Source of the DNA: Anodontia alba
Taxonomy: Eukaryota > Mollusca > Bivalvia > Lucinida > Lucinidae
Assembly (NCBI GenBank): GCA_964016985.1
Contig: OZ024834.1
Location: 85,121,723-85,185,722 of the forward strand
Direction: 5' to 3'
Length of the DNA: 64,000 bases
Shown here: positions 62,899 through 64,000 of the stretch, in pieces
Layout: the number at the start of each line of letters is the position of its first letter
Numbering within the stretch: position 1 is the first letter of the stretch
Made by a program: the position numbers and the translations under genes
The notes under the pieces: generated by a model
The model's input: only the letters and a program-made list of their open reading frames with translations
Database searches by the model: none
Told to the model about the DNA's origin: nothing

Positions 62899-63068
62899 CG
62901 AACTGCCATACGCCATAGGCATTCCAGGCAAGTCTTCCTGGGTAGAAACAGTACTAAGCAATGTGGATAAAGTGTCTTGCTCAAGGACACAATATCTGGT
63001 GCTTGCGGGGATCGAACCCGCTACCTCTCTATCTCTAGTCCGGTGCTTTGCCACTGCACCATAGTTCT
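62899..63068 (-). mobile_element. SINE-E (tRNA-derived)
   Basis: Minus strand: TATGGTGCAGTGGCAAAGC (A box), GCGGGTTCGATCCCCGC (B box), then TGTCCTTGAGCAAGACACTT and TATCCACATTGC, a central block widely found in animal SINEs. It ends at the (TTTC) microsatellite, which reads as (GAAA)n on that strand and is probably its tail. Confidence 0.88.
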
Positions 63069-63256
63069 TTCTTTCTAATCAGAATTACATGGAGGCCACA
63101 CTGACCACTTATTGCAAAGGTCCACTTCAATTTATGTAATCAAAGGGCTAAATAGCCCTGAAGTGGCATATGTGTCGATGTTATGTCTGCGAAAGCCCCG
63201 ATCAGCGTGCCCAAGCGCTCAGTTTAATTAGGGCCTTCTCCGTTTATCTGTTCAGT

Positions 63257-63625
63257 CGAAAGAAATTCAATGGCTCGAACATTTTTGGGACCATGGAAAT
63301 ATTTTCTAGACAAGGGTAGTTCGAGCCACTGAGGGTTAATCATAGCGCCAGGTCAGGAGGCAAATTGAAATAATTTATGGATGTCTTTTCAATCTAGAAA
63401 ATTATGGTATGTTGAGTGTATTCATTAGAATCGCCTTGATGAGGCGATTCTAATGAGTACACGCAACATACATTTTCATGATAAAATGAAAAAAAAATCC
63501 TAAAATGTCCCTAAATATTGGTTTACTTGAGCTATCGGTAAATTTTCCTAGGGACTCAAAAAACGAGTTCGAATCAGCCACATTAAATGAGCCATCGGTG
63601 TTCGAGTCATTGAAGTTTACTATAT
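63257..63625. mobile_element. Family-I element with core-1 hairpin
   Basis: AGTCGAAAGAAATTCAATGG, CTCGAACATTTTTGGGACC at left; GTGTTCGAGTCATTGAAGTT at right. Core-1 at 63415-63475 with TTAGAATCGCCTTGATG opposite AGGCGATTCTAATGAG. Confidence 0.85.
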
Positions 63626-63696
63626 ATTCTACAGTATCAATTCTTTAAACTGAAAAAGAAGGACATGATCGGACTGCAAATCTTTTCTGTTTTGTT

Positions 63697-63888
63697 TAAC
63701 CCTTTCATCCCTGAGTTTCTGCAATGGACCCTTCCATCTTTTGAATTTGGACACGTCCATCCTAGCAAACAGGAATATCAGTCAAAGTTCTAGTACCGAA
63801 TGGCAAACAGTGTAGATCCTGAAGAGATGGTTCGTTCCGAACCCTCTCATTTGGATTTACACTGTTTGCATAATTATTTGTTTTGGAA
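63697..63888. mobile_element. P4-like MITE with core-2 hairpin
   Basis: TTAACCCTTTCATCCCTGAG at left. The core-2 hairpin spans 63799-63870, with inner arms worn to GATGGTTCG / CGAACCCTC. Confidence 0.68.
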
Positions 63889-64000
63889 TCACAAAAACAT
63901 GCCTATATAAGTTTGACCCCCTTAAAGCCCAATTTTATATAGTAAAACTGGGGTTTACTTGCGTATACATTATTTTTCTTATTTCTGTTCAAAAACATAA
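63889..64000. mobile_element. Left part of a B element, cut by the window edge
   Basis: ATCACAAAAACATGCCTATA and CTTATTTCTGTTCAAAAACA match the left end of the other B copies. Confidence 0.85.

Noticed and set aside
1..64000. CRISPR-like interpretation of the repeated palindromes
   Set aside because: Repeats are dispersed over kilobases with transposon ends and target duplications, and the surrounding genes are intron-containing animal genes.

Overview
The window is an intron-rich, AT-rich and extremely repeat-rich piece of an animal nuclear genome. The gene structures, the tRNA-derived SINEs and the density of palindromic MITEs suggest a marine mollusc, most likely a bivalve (inference; no species-diagnostic gene is present).

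MINUS STRAND, about 4.1-29.9 kb: thirteen coding exons of a nucleosome assembly protein 1 (NAP1/NAP1L) histone chaperone. All splice phases agree and the exons join into 388 codons, from the initiator ATG at 29872 to the C-terminal acidic tail at 4095. Only the last few codons and the stop were not found. The ATG exon begins at a splice acceptor (29892), so an untranslated first exon lies at higher coordinates.

PLUS STRAND, about 59.3 kb to the right edge: the start of an unrecognised gene. Exon 59946-60181 joins in phase to exon 62722-62830, giving 115 codons before the gene runs off the window. A possible untranslated exon ends at 59365, beside a perfect NRF1-type site. Two further isolated candidate plus-strand exons lie at 47635-47729 (strong Kozak start, same splice phase) and 2775-2915.

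EVERYTHING ELSE is dominated by mobile and tandem DNA. It includes about 14 copies of one tRNA-derived SINE, almost all in one orientation and three with perfect target-site duplications; several other SINE families; three remnants of non-LTR retrotransposons; two long TIR elements with target duplications (1,065 and 1,304 bp); Tc1/mariner-like MITEs; many TTAA-flanked piggyBac-like MITEs; a 39-bp minisatellite with long open frames (56.9-58.3 kb); a 146-bp tandem array inside a NAP1 intron whose monomers carry a nuclear-receptor-type motif; and other tandem arrays.

The most unusual pattern is modular. Two palindromic 'core' hairpins recur in many unrelated element families with different terminal repeats. 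Core-1 has arm TACTCATTAGAAGCGCCTC; core-2 has arm GCAAACAGTGTAGACC followed by GATCAG. The innermost arms differ between copies, but the two arms of a copy usually change together, so the hairpin is kept while its sequence drifts. This is the best candidate for an undescribed system.
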